Positions 38,083 to 47,098 of a DNA stretch of 55,214 nt are shown piece after piece. The notes under the pieces were generated by a model. The model saw only the letters and a list, made by a program, of their open reading frames with translations, was not told the origin of the DNA and did not search any database. Each line of letters starts with the position of its first letter. Position 1 is the first letter of the stretch. The position numbers were made by a program, and so were the translations under genes. The DNA is from Burkholderiales bacterium (GTDB taxonomy: Bacteria; Pseudomonadota; Gammaproteobacteria; Burkholderiales; Burkholderiaceae_C), in NCBI GenBank assembly GCA_947464185.1, contig CANHVY010000028.1, positions 1-55,214 on the forward strand, in the 5' to 3' direction.

Positions 38083-39828
38083 ATGAGCGACGACGCCAGC
38101 AAGCCGAAGAAGAACCCCGCCGAGCTGCGCAGTCAGCAGTGGTTCGGCCGCCAGGACCGTGACGGTTTCGCCTACCGCTCCTGGGTCAAGGGCAAGGGCA
38201 TTCCGCACGACCAGTTCGACGGGCGGCCCGTCATCGGCATCTGCAACACCTTCAGCGAGCTGACCCCCTGCAACTCGCACTTCCGTACCCTGGCCGAGCA
38301 GGTCAAGATCGGCGTGTACGAGGCCGGCGGCTTCCCGCTGGAGTTCCCGGTGATGTCGCTGGGCGAGACCCTGCTGCGCCCCACCGCCATGCTGTACCGC
38401 AACCTGGCCAGCATGGACGTGGAGGAAAGCATCCGCGGCAATCCGATCGACGGCGTGGTGCTGTTGATGGGCTGCGACAAGACCACGCCCGCCTTGCTGA
38501 TGGGCGCCTCCAGTTGCGATCTGCCCACCATTGGCGTGTCGGGCGGGCCCATGCTCAACGGCAAGTGGCGCGGGCAGGAATTGGGCTCGGGCACGGGCGT
38601 GTGGAGCATGAGCGAGCAGGTGCGCGCCGGCACCCTCAAGGTGCAGGATTTCTTCGAGGCCGAGAGCTGCATGCATCGCAGCCACGGCCACTGCATGACC
38701 ATGGGCACGGCCAGCACCATGGCCTCCATGGTGGAGGCGCTCGGCATGGGCCTGCCGGGCAACGCCGCCTTCCCGGCCGTGGACGGCCGGCGCAACGTGA
38801 TCGCGCGCAACGCCGGCCGCCGCATCGTGGAAATGGTCCACCAGGACCACAAGATCTCGCAGATCCTCACGCGAGAGGCCTTCGAGAACGCCATCCGCAC
38901 CCTGGCGGCCATCGGCGGCAGTACCAACGCGGTGATCCACCTCATCGCCATCGCCCGGCGCATAGGCGTGCAGCTGACGGTGGACGACTTCGAGCGCCTG
39001 GGCAGCGAGCTGCCCTGCCTGGTGAACCTGCAGCCCAGCGGCCAGTACCTGATGGAGGACTTCTGCTACGCGGGTGGGCTGCCGGTGGTGATGAAGGAGA
39101 TTGCCCACCTGCTGCACACCGACCATGTCACGGTCAGTGGCAAGACCGTGGCCGAGAACATCGCCTCGGCCGAGAACTACAACACCGATGTCATCAAGCC
39201 CTTCGCCCAGCCCTTCAAGGAGAAGGCCGGAATCGCCATCCTGCGCGGCAATCTCGCGCCGCGCGGTGCGGTCATCAAGCCCAGCGCGGCCACGCCTGCC
39301 CTGATGGTGCACACCGGGCGTGCCGTGGTGTTCGAGGACAGCGACGACTTCCACCGCCGCATCGACGACGAGAACCTGGATGTCGACGAGACCTGCATCA
39401 TGGTGCTGAAGAACTGCGGCCCCAAGGGCTACCCCGGGATGGCCGAGGTGGGCAACATGCCCTTGCCGCCCAAGGTGCTGCGCAAGGGCATCACTGACAT
39501 GGTGCGCATCAGTGACGCCCGCATGAGCGGCACGGCCTACGGCACCGTGGTGCTGCACACATCGCCCGAGGCCGCCGCCGGCGGCCCGCTGGCCCTGGTG
39601 AAGAGCGGCGACCTCATCACGCTGGACGTGCCGGCCCGCAAGCTGCACCTGCATGTGGAAGAAGCCGAACTGACCCAGCGCCTGGCCGCCTGGACGCCAC
39701 CCACCCCGCCCTTGGACAGCGGCTACTGGAAGCTCTACATCGACCACGTGCTGCAGGCCGACGAAGGCGCCGACCTCGACTTCCTGGTCGGCAAGCGCGG
39801 CGCGTTCGTGCCCAAGGACAACCATTGA
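38083..39828 (+). CDS. IlvD/Edd-family aldonate dehydratase (L-arabonate dehydratase-like)
   Basis: 581 residues. Cys 63, 131 and 204 (in LTPCNSH, MGCDKTTPA and HGHCMTMG) have the spacing of the [2Fe-2S] ligands I recall from Rhizobium L-arabonate dehydratase (59, 127, 200). Lys 133 matches its active-site carbamylated Lys, and the late DARMSGTAYG holds the catalytic Ser. The enzyme removes water from a sugar acid to give a 2-keto-3-deoxy acid. True IlvD and Edd differ in length and around the third Cys. L-arabonate, D-xylonate or L-fuconate are candidate substrates; IlvD activity is less likely in this context. Confidence 0.88.
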   Translation: MSDDASKPKKNPAELRSQQWFGRQDRDGFAYRSWVKGKGIPHDQFDGRPVIGICNTFSELTPCNSHFRTLAEQVKIGVYEAGGFPLEFPVMSLGETLLRPTAMLYRNLASMDVEESIRGNPIDGVVLLMGCDKTTPALLMGASSCDLPTIGVSGGPMLNGKWRGQELGSGTGVWSMSEQVRAGTLKVQDFFEAESCMHRSHGHCMTMGTASTMASMVEALGMGLPGNAAFPAVDGRRNVIARNAGRRIVEMVHQDHKISQILTREAFENAIRTLAAIGGSTNAVIHLIAIARRIGVQLTVDDFERLGSELPCLVNLQPSGQYLMEDFCYAGGLPVVMKEIAHLLHTDHVTVSGKTVAENIASAENYNTDVIKPFAQPFKEKAGIAILRGNLAPRGAVIKPSAATPALMVHTGRAVVFEDSDDFHRRIDDENLDVDETCIMVLKNCGPKGYPGMAEVGNMPLPPKVLRKGITDMVRISDARMSGTAYGTVVLHTSPEAAAGGPLALVKSGDLITLDVPARKLHLHVEEAELTQRLAAWTPPTPPLDSGYWKLYIDHVLQADEGADLDFLVGKRGAFVPKDNH

Positions 39829-39839
39829 GAACTCCCATC

Positions 39840-40589
39840 ATGTCCCGAATCGCTCTCGTCACCGGTGCCAGCAGCGGCATCGGAAAGGCCTGCGCCCTGG
39901 CGCTGCTGAAGGAAGGCTGGTCGGTGGTGCTCACGGGCCGCCGTGAAGACGCCCTGCAGCAGGCCGTGGCTGAAGCCGGCGCGGATGGCGTGCGTGCCCT
40001 GCCCATCGCCTGCGACGTGGGCGACGAAGCCTCGGTGCAGGCGCTGTTTGCGCAGATCCGCCAGCAGCACGGCCGCCTGGACCTGCTGTTCAACAACGCC
40101 GGCGTGTCCCCGCGGGCCACCACGCCCGACAACCTCTCGGGCGAGGAATGGCGTCAGGCCGTCAACGTCAACCTCAACGGCATGTTCTATTGCCTGTCGG
40201 CGGCTTTCAAGTTGATGCGCGAGCAACAACCCATGGGCGGACGCATCATCAACAACGGCTCCATCTCGGCCACCGCACCGCGGCCCGGGTCCATCGCCTA
40301 CACCGCCACCAAGCACGCGGTCAGCGGCCTGACCAAGACCGCCTCGTTGGACGGCCGGCCCTTCGACATCGCCGTGGGCCAGATCGACATCGGCAACGTG
40401 GCCAGCGACATGACGGCCAAGATGGCCGTGGGCGTGCCGCAGGCTGACGGCAGCATCCGCCCGGAGCCGCGCATGGACATCTCTGCCGTGGTGGAGACCT
40501 TCATGGCCATGACGCGCCTACCGCTGTCGGCCAACGTGCTGTTCACCACCGTGATGGCCACCAAGATGCCCTTCGTGGGCCGCGGCTGA
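39840..40589 (+). CDS. SDR-family oxidoreductase
   Basis: 249 residues from ATG 39840, 11 bp after the dehydratase stop; an in-frame TTG at 39825 would extend it and overlap. Motifs: TGASSGIGKACALALLKEG, LFNNAGVSP, NNGSISATAPRPGSIAYTATKHAVSGLTKTAS. Asn replaces the first small residue in the Ser loop, but the Ser/Tyr/Lys set is intact. It probably acts on the same sugar acid as its neighbours, as a sugar 1-dehydrogenase or ketoacid dehydrogenase; it is not resolvable by sequence. Confidence 0.8.
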   Translation: MSRIALVTGASSGIGKACALALLKEGWSVVLTGRREDALQQAVAEAGADGVRALPIACDVGDEASVQALFAQIRQQHGRLDLLFNNAGVSPRATTPDNLSGEEWRQAVNVNLNGMFYCLSAAFKLMREQQPMGGRIINNGSISATAPRPGSIAYTATKHAVSGLTKTASLDGRPFDIAVGQIDIGNVASDMTAKMAVGVPQADGSIRPEPRMDISAVVETFMAMTRLPLSANVLFTTVMATKMPFVGRG

Positions 40590-40662
40590 AGAGCCCACCG
40601 CCACCGGCGTCCCACCCCCTGCATCGGGCAGGATCAGTCGTCACGCAAGAAGGAACTCTCGA

Positions 40663-41559
40663 ATGGCACGCATCGGATTCATCGGCGCCAGCGGCCTCAT
40701 GGGCCACGGCATGGCGCGCAACCTGCTGGCCAAGGGCCACAGCCTGACGCTCGCCGTGCACCGCAACCGTGACCGCGTAGCCGACCTCCTGGCCGCCGGC
40801 GCCACGGAGGCCGCCAGCGCAAAGGACGTGGCAGCCGCGAGCGACCTTGTTTTCATCTGCGTGACGGGCTCGCCCCAGGTGGAAGCCAGCGTGGCGGGCC
40901 CCGCCGGCCTGCTGGCCGGCGCGCACGCCGGGCTGATGATCGTGGACTGCTCGACCAGCGAGCCCGATTCCACCGCCCGGCTTCGCGAGCAATGCGCCGC
41001 GCAGGGCGTACCCTTCATCGACGCGCCGCTGTCGCGCACACCGGTGGAGGCCGAGGCGGGCCGACTGAACGTGATGGTGGGTGCCGACAAGAGCGTGTTC
41101 GAGTGCCTGCAGCCCATCATCGCCTGCTTCGCCGAGAACATCTTCCACGTCGGCGGGCCGGGTGCGGGCCACACCATCAAGCTGCTGAACAACTTCATCG
41201 CCCAGGCAGTGTGCACGGCCACGGCTGAGGCCTTTGCCGTGGGGGAGCGTGCCGGGCTGGATCTGAAGGCGCTGGTGGACCTGATCTCGGTGGGCCCCGT
41301 CAACAGCGGCCTTTTCCAGGCCATGGCCAAGACGCTGCAAGGCCAGATGGACGGTCTGAAGTTCGAGCTCGACAACGCGCGCAAGGACGTGCGCTACTAC
41401 ACCCACCTGGCCGAGGGCCTGGCCATCCCCACCGTGATGGGTGAGGCGGTGCACCAGTCGCTGGCGCTGGCCAGCGCGCTGGGCCATGGAAAGAAGTTCG
41501 TGCCTTCGCTGGTGGAGGCGCAGGAGCAGCTGACGGGCGCCAGGATCGTGCCGCGCTGA
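40663..41559 (+). CDS. LtnD/3-hydroxyisobutyrate-dehydrogenase-type oxidoreductase
   Basis: 298 residues. NAD site GFIGASGLMGHGMARNL (about 5-21), substrate-binding DAPLSRTPVEAEAGRLNVMV, catalytic Lys in GPGAGHTIKLLNNFIAQAV. This beta-hydroxyacid dehydrogenase family includes tartronate semialdehyde reductase and L-threonate dehydrogenase (LtnD). Given the cluster, a short sugar acid such as a tetronate or glycerate-level intermediate is likely. It is 73 bp after the SDR gene and converges on the sensor kinase gene. Confidence 0.83.
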   Translation: MARIGFIGASGLMGHGMARNLLAKGHSLTLAVHRNRDRVADLLAAGATEAASAKDVAAASDLVFICVTGSPQVEASVAGPAGLLAGAHAGLMIVDCSTSEPDSTARLREQCAAQGVPFIDAPLSRTPVEAEAGRLNVMVGADKSVFECLQPIIACFAENIFHVGGPGAGHTIKLLNNFIAQAVCTATAEAFAVGERAGLDLKALVDLISVGPVNSGLFQAMAKTLQGQMDGLKFELDNARKDVRYYTHLAEGLAIPTVMGEAVHQSLALASALGHGKKFVPSLVEAQEQLTGARIVPR

Positions 41560-41585
41560 ACGCCGCACCGGGGGGCCACCGGCCC

Positions 41586-43505
41586 TCAGCGCGGCGCTGT
41601 CACCAGCTTGGCCAGGCAGGCGGCCAGTTCCGAGGTGTCCACGGGCTTGGTCAGGAAGGCCTGGACACCGGCAGCCGCGCACCGCTCGCGCGTCTCCACA
41701 AACACGTCGGCCGTCAGCGCCACCACAGGCACGGCGGAGCGCCGGACATGGCTGTGCGACCTGATCGCCCGGGTGGCGTCCAGGCCATCCATCACCGGCA
41801 TGTGCAGGTCCATCAACACGATGTCCCAGTCCTGTTCCGTGGCCAACTGCACCGCCTGCTCGCCGTCCTCGGCAAAGCCCACATCGTGCCCCATGCCGCT
41901 GAGGATGGCCTCCATCACCATGCGGTTGACCTCGTTATCTTCGGCCACCAGCACCCGCAGGGTTCGTTCCTGGCCTGGCGGTGCGGCGGGCGCGAGGGCC
42001 GGCACATCCGGCGCTTCGGGCAGCACCGGCAGCGGCACCCGGAATGTGAAGATGCTGCCCTGCCCCAAGTGGCTGGAAACGCTGACGTCACCGCCCATCA
42101 GGCGGGCCAGATTGCGTGATATCTCCAACCCGAGCCCCGTGCCGCCGAAGCGTCTGGACAACGACTCATCCCCCTGGGAGAAGCGCTGGAACAGGCGGGC
42201 CTGCATGTCGCCGTCCATCCCCGGGCCGGAATCGGTGACCCTGAAGTCCACATCGACCGTGTCCGCGTCCGGCACGACCGCGGGAGCCCCGTAGGCATCG
42301 GTGGCGGCTCGCGTCGTGGCCCTGTGGACGGCCACTTCCAGCCTCACTTCCCCGCGCTCGGTGAACTTGATGGCGTTGGACAGCAGGTTGAACAGCACCT
42401 GTCGCATCCGGGTGGCGTCCAGCATCACCCGTGTGGGCACAGAAGGCTCCACCAGAATCTCGAAGCCCAGCCCCTTGAATTGCGCCTGGGGACTCATCAA
42501 GGCCTCGACTTCAGCCATCAACTCCCGCAGCACCACCGGGTGGGGTGCCAGCGTCATCCGTCCGGACTCCATGCGCGACATGTCCAGGATGTCGTTGAGC
42601 AGTGTGAGGACGTGGTCAGCCGACGCCGAAGCCGTGCGTAGATAGCCCGACTGCCGCTCGTCCAGCGGCGTGGCGGACAGCAGGCCCAACATGCCATTGA
42701 GGCCCTGGAAAGGTGTTCGGATCTCGTGGCTCATGTTGGCCAGAAAGGAGCTCTTGCCGGCACTGGCTACTTCTGCGGCCTCGCGGGCTGTGCGCAGTTC
42801 GTCGGCAAGTTGTTCCAGCAACAGCCTTCGACGCTGCAACCGCTGCCACTGTTGCCACCCGTAGGTGCCCAGCGTCACAGCCATCACCACCAGGAGGATG
42901 GAAAGGCCAATGCCCAGGCGGTTGTGGGCCCGCGACACTTCGCTGACCCGCGTGGCGTGCGCGGCCACGATCCTGGAAGCCTCCATGGTGAGGCTGCGCA
43001 ATGAGGCGTCCATGGCCAGCAAGGGCTCGCGCAGGGCCTGCAACTGTGGAAAGTCGGGCGCTGGCCGCCCAGGGCCTAGCACCTGGTCGGCACGGACGAT
43101 GAACGCATTGGCCTGTGTCAGGGCTTCCATCACGTCCACCGCGTCTCCAGCGGGCCGGCCCTTCAAGGCATTGCGCAGCACCTCGATGCGGCTGACAAAA
43201 ATGTCGTAGCGCAGTTGCAGAGCTTGCGCGGACGCGCCATCGTGCTCGGCATTGATGCGCGGCCATCTCTCCCGCAGTCTGATGTACTCGATGTCAGCCT
43301 GGTAGAGAAAGTGGGCCAGGTTGTCGCCCCGCCCCATCATGGCCTGGGTCATGAGGTTGCTCTGGCGCCACTGCGCCCAGGCCACCAACCCCATCAACAC
43401 CACGATCACCCAGGAGAAGACCACCAGCCAGGGTGAGGGCTCCACCGGCCCCTGGCGCATTGCCCCTTGGAGGGTCAGACGATCTCGATCGACCTGAGTT
43501 GCCAT
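41586..43505 (-). CDS. membrane hybrid sensor histidine kinase
   Basis: 639 residues from ATG 43505; a GTG at 43511 is the alternative. TM1 (about 26-45), a periplasmic helical domain of about 150 residues, TM2 (about 195-215), HisKA with [20 protein letters not shown], HATPase_c with [21 protein letters not shown] and [20 protein letters not shown], then a receiver domain with the phospho-Asp in [19 protein letters not shown]. No HPt domain, DNA-binding partner or response regulator is nearby, so its output is unknown. The start overlaps the upstream SUOX-like gene by about 30 bp, a tight coupling that suggests the two proteins act together. Confidence 0.92.
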   Translation of the reverse strand: MATQVDRDRLTLQGAMRQGPVEPSPWLVVFSWVIVVLMGLVAWAQWRQSNLMTQAMMGRGDNLAHFLYQADIEYIRLRERWPRINAEHDGASAQALQLRYDIFVSRIEVLRNALKGRPAGDAVDVMEALTQANAFIVRADQVLGPGRPAPDFPQLQALREPLLAMDASLRSLTMEASRIVAAHATRVSEVSRAHNRLGIGLSILLVVMAVTLGTYGWQQWQRLQRRRLLLEQLADELRTAREAAEVASAGKSSFLANMSHEIRTPFQGLNGMLGLLSATPLDERQSGYLRTASASADHVLTLLNDILDMSRMESGRMTLAPHPVVLRELMAEVEALMSPQAQFKGLGFEILVEPSVPTRVMLDATRMRQVLFNLLSNAIKFTERGEVRLEVAVHRATTRAATDAYGAPAVVPDADTVDVDFRVTDSGPGMDGDMQARLFQRFSQGDESLSRRFGGTGLGLEISRNLARLMGGDVSVSSHLGQGSIFTFRVPLPVLPEAPDVPALAPAAPPGQERTLRVLVAEDNEVNRMVMEAILSGMGHDVGFAEDGEQAVQLATEQDWDIVLMDLHMPVMDGLDATRAIRSHSHVRRSAVPVVALTADVFVETRERCAAAGVQAFLTKPVDTSELAACLAKLVTAPR

Positions 43506-43990
43506 GCGCACCGTGAGAAGTACTGGGGCACCCGCAACTCAGCCTTGTCATCAAAGGGATAGACGATGAACAGGGGCCCCTTCTCGCGGACCGGCATGGG
43601 CTTGTCATCCAGCAGGCGCGCCATCACGACGTCAAACTTCAACGCGTCATCGAACGGGATGTCGACCTTGTAGTCGTTCAGCGCGATGGCCCTGAGTCCG
43701 GCGCCCTTGGCTCTGGCGGTCTGCAGCACATCGCGCAGCAGCGGGCCGGTGAACTTGCGCGGGCCGTCGTACCAGGGGGTGCGTGTGGTGATGCTCCGCT
43801 GGGGCAGGCCTTCGAGCATGGCCATGTCGAACTCGGCTGCGCTGGCACCGTTGGTCGTGCCGACCTTGCCTCGAAGCGTCAGGACCACCGGGCCACTGGG
43901 TCTTCCCAAAGCCCAGGCCGGCAAAGCCGTCCAGGCGGTGGAACAGGCCAGAGACAGACCCGCGATGGCAGAACGTCGCCGAATCTGCAT
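43475..43990 (-). CDS. exported SUOX/YedY-fold protein without the molybdenum Cys
   Basis: 171 residues. The N-terminus [19 protein letters not shown] looks like a signal peptide with an RR pair. The remainder resembles a shortened oxidoreductase molybdopterin-binding domain ([57 protein letters not shown]). Where the family has the Cys that binds molybdenum, before W-x-G/F-x-G-x-x-L, this protein reads TTRTPWYDG; its only mature-region Cys lies near the C-terminus. It is probably a non-catalytic periplasmic binding partner for the overlapping sensor kinase. Confidence 0.78.
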   Translation of the reverse strand: MQIRRRSAIAGLSLACSTAWTALPAWALGRPSGPVVLTLRGKVGTTNGASAAEFDMAMLEGLPQRSITTRTPWYDGPRKFTGPLLRDVLQTARAKGAGLRAIALNDYKVDIPFDDALKFDVVMARLLDDKPMPVREKGPLFIVYPFDDKAELRVPQYFSRCAWQLRSIEIV

Positions 43991-44109
43991 GGACTCTCCA
44001 ATGAATTCAGAACCATACCAATTCTAGGGCGAGGCCGCAACGTGGGCCGGCAATGTGAAAGTAACCTGCAACCCCTGGGGGCACCTGCCCACATGGGGGA
44101 ACTCCTGCG

Positions 44110-44139
44110 TTGACGCCACGACAGCGCAGCGCATAGAGT
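44110..44139 (+). promoter_or_regulatory. candidate promoter of the idnD operon
   Basis: TTGACG (44110-44115) and TAGAGT (44134-44139) with 18-bp spacing, 67 bp before the idnD ATG. It lies within the 215-bp divergent gap to the SUOX-like gene. No copy of the AATCGT-N3-ACGATT operator is visible here. Confidence 0.45.
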
Positions 44140-44205
44140 GCTCAGGCTTGCCCAGGCAGGTGAACACCACACGCTGCCCACCCCCAAACCCCCGACGGAG
44201 CCCCC

Positions 44206-45237
44206 ATGTCCCTGGCCTGTGTCATCCATGCCGCACACGATCTGCGCCTGGAGGAGGAAACCGCGCGGGCCCTGAGCCCCCACGATGTGATGCTTCGGCT
44301 GGGAGCAGGCGGCATCTGCGGTTCGGATCTCCACTATTTCAAGGAAGGCCGTGTCGGCGCTTTCGTCGTGCGGGAACCCCTGGTGCCGGGACACGAGGCC
44401 TCGGGGGTGGTAGAAGCCGTGGGCACCGAGGTCACCCGCGTGCAGCGCGGGCAGAAGGTGGCCATCAACCCTTCGCATCCCTGTGGACATTGCGACTACT
44501 GCCGCGCCGGGCGCGGCAACCTGTGCCGGCATATGTTCTTCCTGGGCAGCGCCAGCGTCTTCCCCCACGCGCAGGGCATGTTCCGCGAGCGCTTCGTCAT
44601 GGGTGAGCAGCAGCTCACCCCGATCCTTGAGCCCGAGATTTCGCTGGGCGAAATCGCCTGCGCTGAGCCCCTGTCCATCGGCCTGCACGCCCTGCACCGT
44701 GCAGGCCCGGTGCTGGGCGAGACGGTACTGGTCACCGGCGCCGGCACCATCGGCTGCATGACGGTGCTGGCCGCCCGGCTGGCCGGTGCGGCGCAGGTGA
44801 TCTGCTGCGACATCAGCGATCGCGCGTTGTCCATCGCCCGCACTGTCGGTGCCGATCGCACGGTGCGCAGCGACCAGGTGAACGCAGCGGAACTGGCCGA
44901 CATCGCGGACGTCTCCATCGAGGCTGCCGGCAGCCCTGCCGCCCTGGCCACCTGCCTGACGGCCACCCGCCGGGGCGGGCGCATCGTCCAGGTGGGCACC
45001 TTGCCGCCAGAAGTGGCCTTCCCCGCCAACAGCCTGATGGCCCGTGAACTGGACTACCGCGGGGCCTTCCGCGCGCACCTGGAGTTCGACTGGGCGGTGC
45101 AGGCCATACGCACCCGGCGCGTCGACGTGCGCCCGCTCATCAGCGCACAGCTTCCACTGGCTCGCTCGCAAGAAGCCTTCGAGCTGGCGCTGGACAAGTC
45201 GCGCAGCACCAAGGTGCAGCTCGTCGCCGAGGCCTGA
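44206..45237 (+). CDS. idnD: L-idonate 5-dehydrogenase-like zinc alcohol dehydrogenase
   Basis: 343 residues. The catalytic zinc ligands are Cys in GGICGSDLHYF and His/Glu in VPGHEASG; the structural zinc is held by four Cys in NPSHPCGHCDYCRAGRGNLC. The NAD fold has VTGAGTIGCMTVLAARLAG. CGSDLHYFKEGRVGAFVVREP is characteristic of IdnD. It oxidises L-idonate to 5-ketogluconate; sorbitol/xylitol dehydrogenases are the nearest alternatives. The IdnO-like and GntK genes of the same route lie about 12 kb away on the other strand. Confidence 0.85.
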   Translation: MSLACVIHAAHDLRLEEETARALSPHDVMLRLGAGGICGSDLHYFKEGRVGAFVVREPLVPGHEASGVVEAVGTEVTRVQRGQKVAINPSHPCGHCDYCRAGRGNLCRHMFFLGSASVFPHAQGMFRERFVMGEQQLTPILEPEISLGEIACAEPLSIGLHALHRAGPVLGETVLVTGAGTIGCMTVLAARLAGAAQVICCDISDRALSIARTVGADRTVRSDQVNAAELADIADVSIEAAGSPAALATCLTATRRGGRIVQVGTLPPEVAFPANSLMARELDYRGAFRAHLEFDWAVQAIRTRRVDVRPLISAQLPLARSQEAFELALDKSRSTKVQLVAEA

Positions 45238-45327
45238 CCGCCTCGCGTACGGACGGCGCCACGGGGTGGCGCTTCCTGTCGAGGCCCTGTGCCCATTCCT
45301 CCTGAAACCACAAGGATCACCCCACCC

Positions 45328-46083
45328 ATGAGCTCCCGACTCGCAGGCAAGACCGCCTTCATCACAGCCGCCGGCCAAGGCATCGGCCGCGCCACCGCCG
45401 AGGCCTTCGCCCGCGAAGGCGCCCACGTCATCGTCACCGACCTGAACACCGGCCTGATGGACGACCTGCGCGGCCGGCCGGAGTTCACCGTGGAGGCCCT
45501 GAATGCGCTGGACCCGGCGGCCATTGCCGAGGCCGGGCTTCGCCACCCCGAGGTGGACATCCTCTTCAACGCCGCAGGCTTCGTGCACCACAACACCGTG
45601 CTGACCTGCACCGAGGACGAGTGGGACTTCGCGATGAACCTGAACGTGCGCTCGATGTTCCGCACAACCAAGGCCTTCCTGCCCAAGATGCTGGAGCGCG
45701 GCAACGGCTCAATCATCAACATCTCCTCGGGCGCCAGCAGCATCAAGTCCGCCGCCAACCGCTTCGTGTACGGCACCAGCAAGGCCGCCGTCATCGGCCT
45801 GACCAAGGCCGTGGCCATGGACTGCATCAAGACGGGCGTGCGCTGCAACGCCATCTGCCCGGGCACGGTGGAGTCGCCCTCGCTGCGAGACCGCATCAGC
45901 GCCCTGGCCGCGTCCACGGGCAAGACGGTCCAGGAGGCCGAGGCAATGTTCGTGTCCCGCCAGCCCATGGGGCGCCTGGGCACGGCCGACGAAATCGCCG
46001 CAGCCGCCCTGTACCTGGCCGGCGACGAGTCGCGCTTCACCACCGGCACCCATGTCGTGGTGGACGGCGGCTGGACACTCTGA
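45328..46083 (+). CDS. SDR, 2-keto-3-deoxy-aldonate 4-dehydrogenase type
   Basis: 251 residues from ATG 45328 ([20 protein letters not shown]). Motifs: [81 protein letters not shown] and the [15 protein letters not shown] loop are typical of 2-keto-3-deoxy-L-fuconate dehydrogenase and its pentonate relatives, which oxidise C4 to a 2,4-diketo acid. The FAH-fold hydrolase gene that would cleave that product follows after 57 bp, strengthening the call. Confidence 0.82.
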   Translation: MSSRLAGKTAFITAAGQGIGRATAEAFAREGAHVIVTDLNTGLMDDLRGRPEFTVEALNALDPAAIAEAGLRHPEVDILFNAAGFVHHNTVLTCTEDEWDFAMNLNVRSMFRTTKAFLPKMLERGNGSIINISSGASSIKSAANRFVYGTSKAAVIGLTKAVAMDCIKTGVRCNAICPGTVESPSLRDRISALAASTGKTVQEAEAMFVSRQPMGRLGTADEIAAAALYLAGDESRFTTGTHVVVDGGWTL

Positions 46084-46140
46084 GCCGCGGCCTTCTCTCA
46101 ACCGACATTACTCTTTCACCCCACGTTCAAGGAACCCCCC

Positions 46141-47004
46141 ATGAAACTCCTCCGCCACGGCCCCAAGGGCCAGGAAAAGCCCGGCCTGCTGGACGCCCAA
46201 GGCCAGGTGCGTGACCTCTCGGCCCTGATGCCCGACATCACCCCGGCCACGCTGTCGCCGGCCGGCCTGGCCGCACTGGCCAGCGTGGACGTCAACACCC
46301 TGCCCGTGGTGGCGCAGGGCGAGTACGCCGTGCCCTGGAGCGGCATGGGCAAGTTCATCTGCATCGGTCTGAACTACAGCGACCACGCCGCCGAGACGGG
46401 CGCCCCGATCCCGAAGGAGCCGATCATCTTCATGAAGCCCAACAGCGCCGCCGTGGGCTGCAACCACGACGTCGTCCTGCCGCAGGGCTCGGTCAAGAGC
46501 GACTGGGAGGTCGAGCTCGGCGTGGTCATCGGCAGCACCGCGCGCTACGTCAGCGAAGGCGATGCCCTCAAGCACGTGGCCGGATATTGCGTGGTCAACG
46601 ACGTGTCCGAGCGCGAGTACCAGATCGAGCGCGGCGGCACCTGGGACAAGGGCAAGGGCTGCGACACCTTCGGCCCCGTGGGCCCCTGGATGGTGACCTC
46701 TGACGAAGTGGGCGATCCGCAGGACCTGTCCATGTGGCTCGAGGTCAACGGCCACCGCTGGCAGAACGGCAGCACGAAGACGATGATCTTCGGCGTGGCC
46801 CAGCTCGTCTCCTACGTCAGCCGCTTCATGACGCTCTACCCCGGCGACCTGATCACCACCGGCACGCCCCCCGGCGTGGGCCTGGGCGCCAAGCCCAACC
46901 CCGTGTTCCTCAAGCCCGGGGACGTGATGCGCCTGGGCATCGAGAAGCTGGGCGAGCAGCGCCAGACCGTGCACGCCTGGGACCCGGCGCTCATCGATGG
47001 GTGA
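46141..47004 (+). CDS. FAH-fold 2,4-diketo-3-deoxy-aldonate hydrolase
   Basis: 287 residues. Fumarylacetoacetate-hydrolase fold: [20 protein letters not shown], the metal-binding [13 protein letters not shown] (Glu/Glu), [29 protein letters not shown] in two parts, and [11 protein letters not shown]. The [13 protein letters not shown] segment and length match 2,4-diketo-3-deoxy-L-fuconate hydrolase, which yields pyruvate plus lactate (or glycolate from the pentonate analogue). Ureidoglycolate lyase is a frequent mis-annotation of this family; the SDR neighbour argues against it. Confidence 0.85.
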   Translation: MKLLRHGPKGQEKPGLLDAQGQVRDLSALMPDITPATLSPAGLAALASVDVNTLPVVAQGEYAVPWSGMGKFICIGLNYSDHAAETGAPIPKEPIIFMKPNSAAVGCNHDVVLPQGSVKSDWEVELGVVIGSTARYVSEGDALKHVAGYCVVNDVSEREYQIERGGTWDKGKGCDTFGPVGPWMVTSDEVGDPQDLSMWLEVNGHRWQNGSTKTMIFGVAQLVSYVSRFMTLYPGDLITTGTPPGVGLGAKPNPVFLKPGDVMRLGIEKLGEQRQTVHAWDPALIDG

Positions 47005-47098
47005 GATCGACGGTTGAGCATCGACCTCCCTCAGGCTGGGCCCGACCTGTCACGCTGGCAGGCCGGGCCCTTGTTCCAATGAAACGACCCCGTCAACG

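Noticed and set aside
38059..39825. A 588-codon open frame antisense to the aldonate dehydratase.
   Set aside because: The plus-strand gene carries the Fe-S Cys and catalytic residues; the antisense translation is a His/Val/Gly-rich shadow.
38083..39828. Annotation as IlvD of branched-chain amino acid synthesis.
   Set aside because: Cys/Lys spacing and the sugar-acid neighbours fit pentonate/aldonate dehydratases better; no ilv genes are nearby.
40630..40650. Operator-like CAGTCGTCACGCAAG before the LtnD-like gene.
   Set aside because: The second half-site (GCAA) does not match and the spacing is off.
43983..44025. Third copy of the AATCGT-N3-ACGATT operator near the SUOX-like gene (ATTGGTATGGTTCTG on the minus strand).
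   Set aside because: Only one half resembles the site; the ACNA half is missing, so it fails the TNGT-N3-ACNA core.
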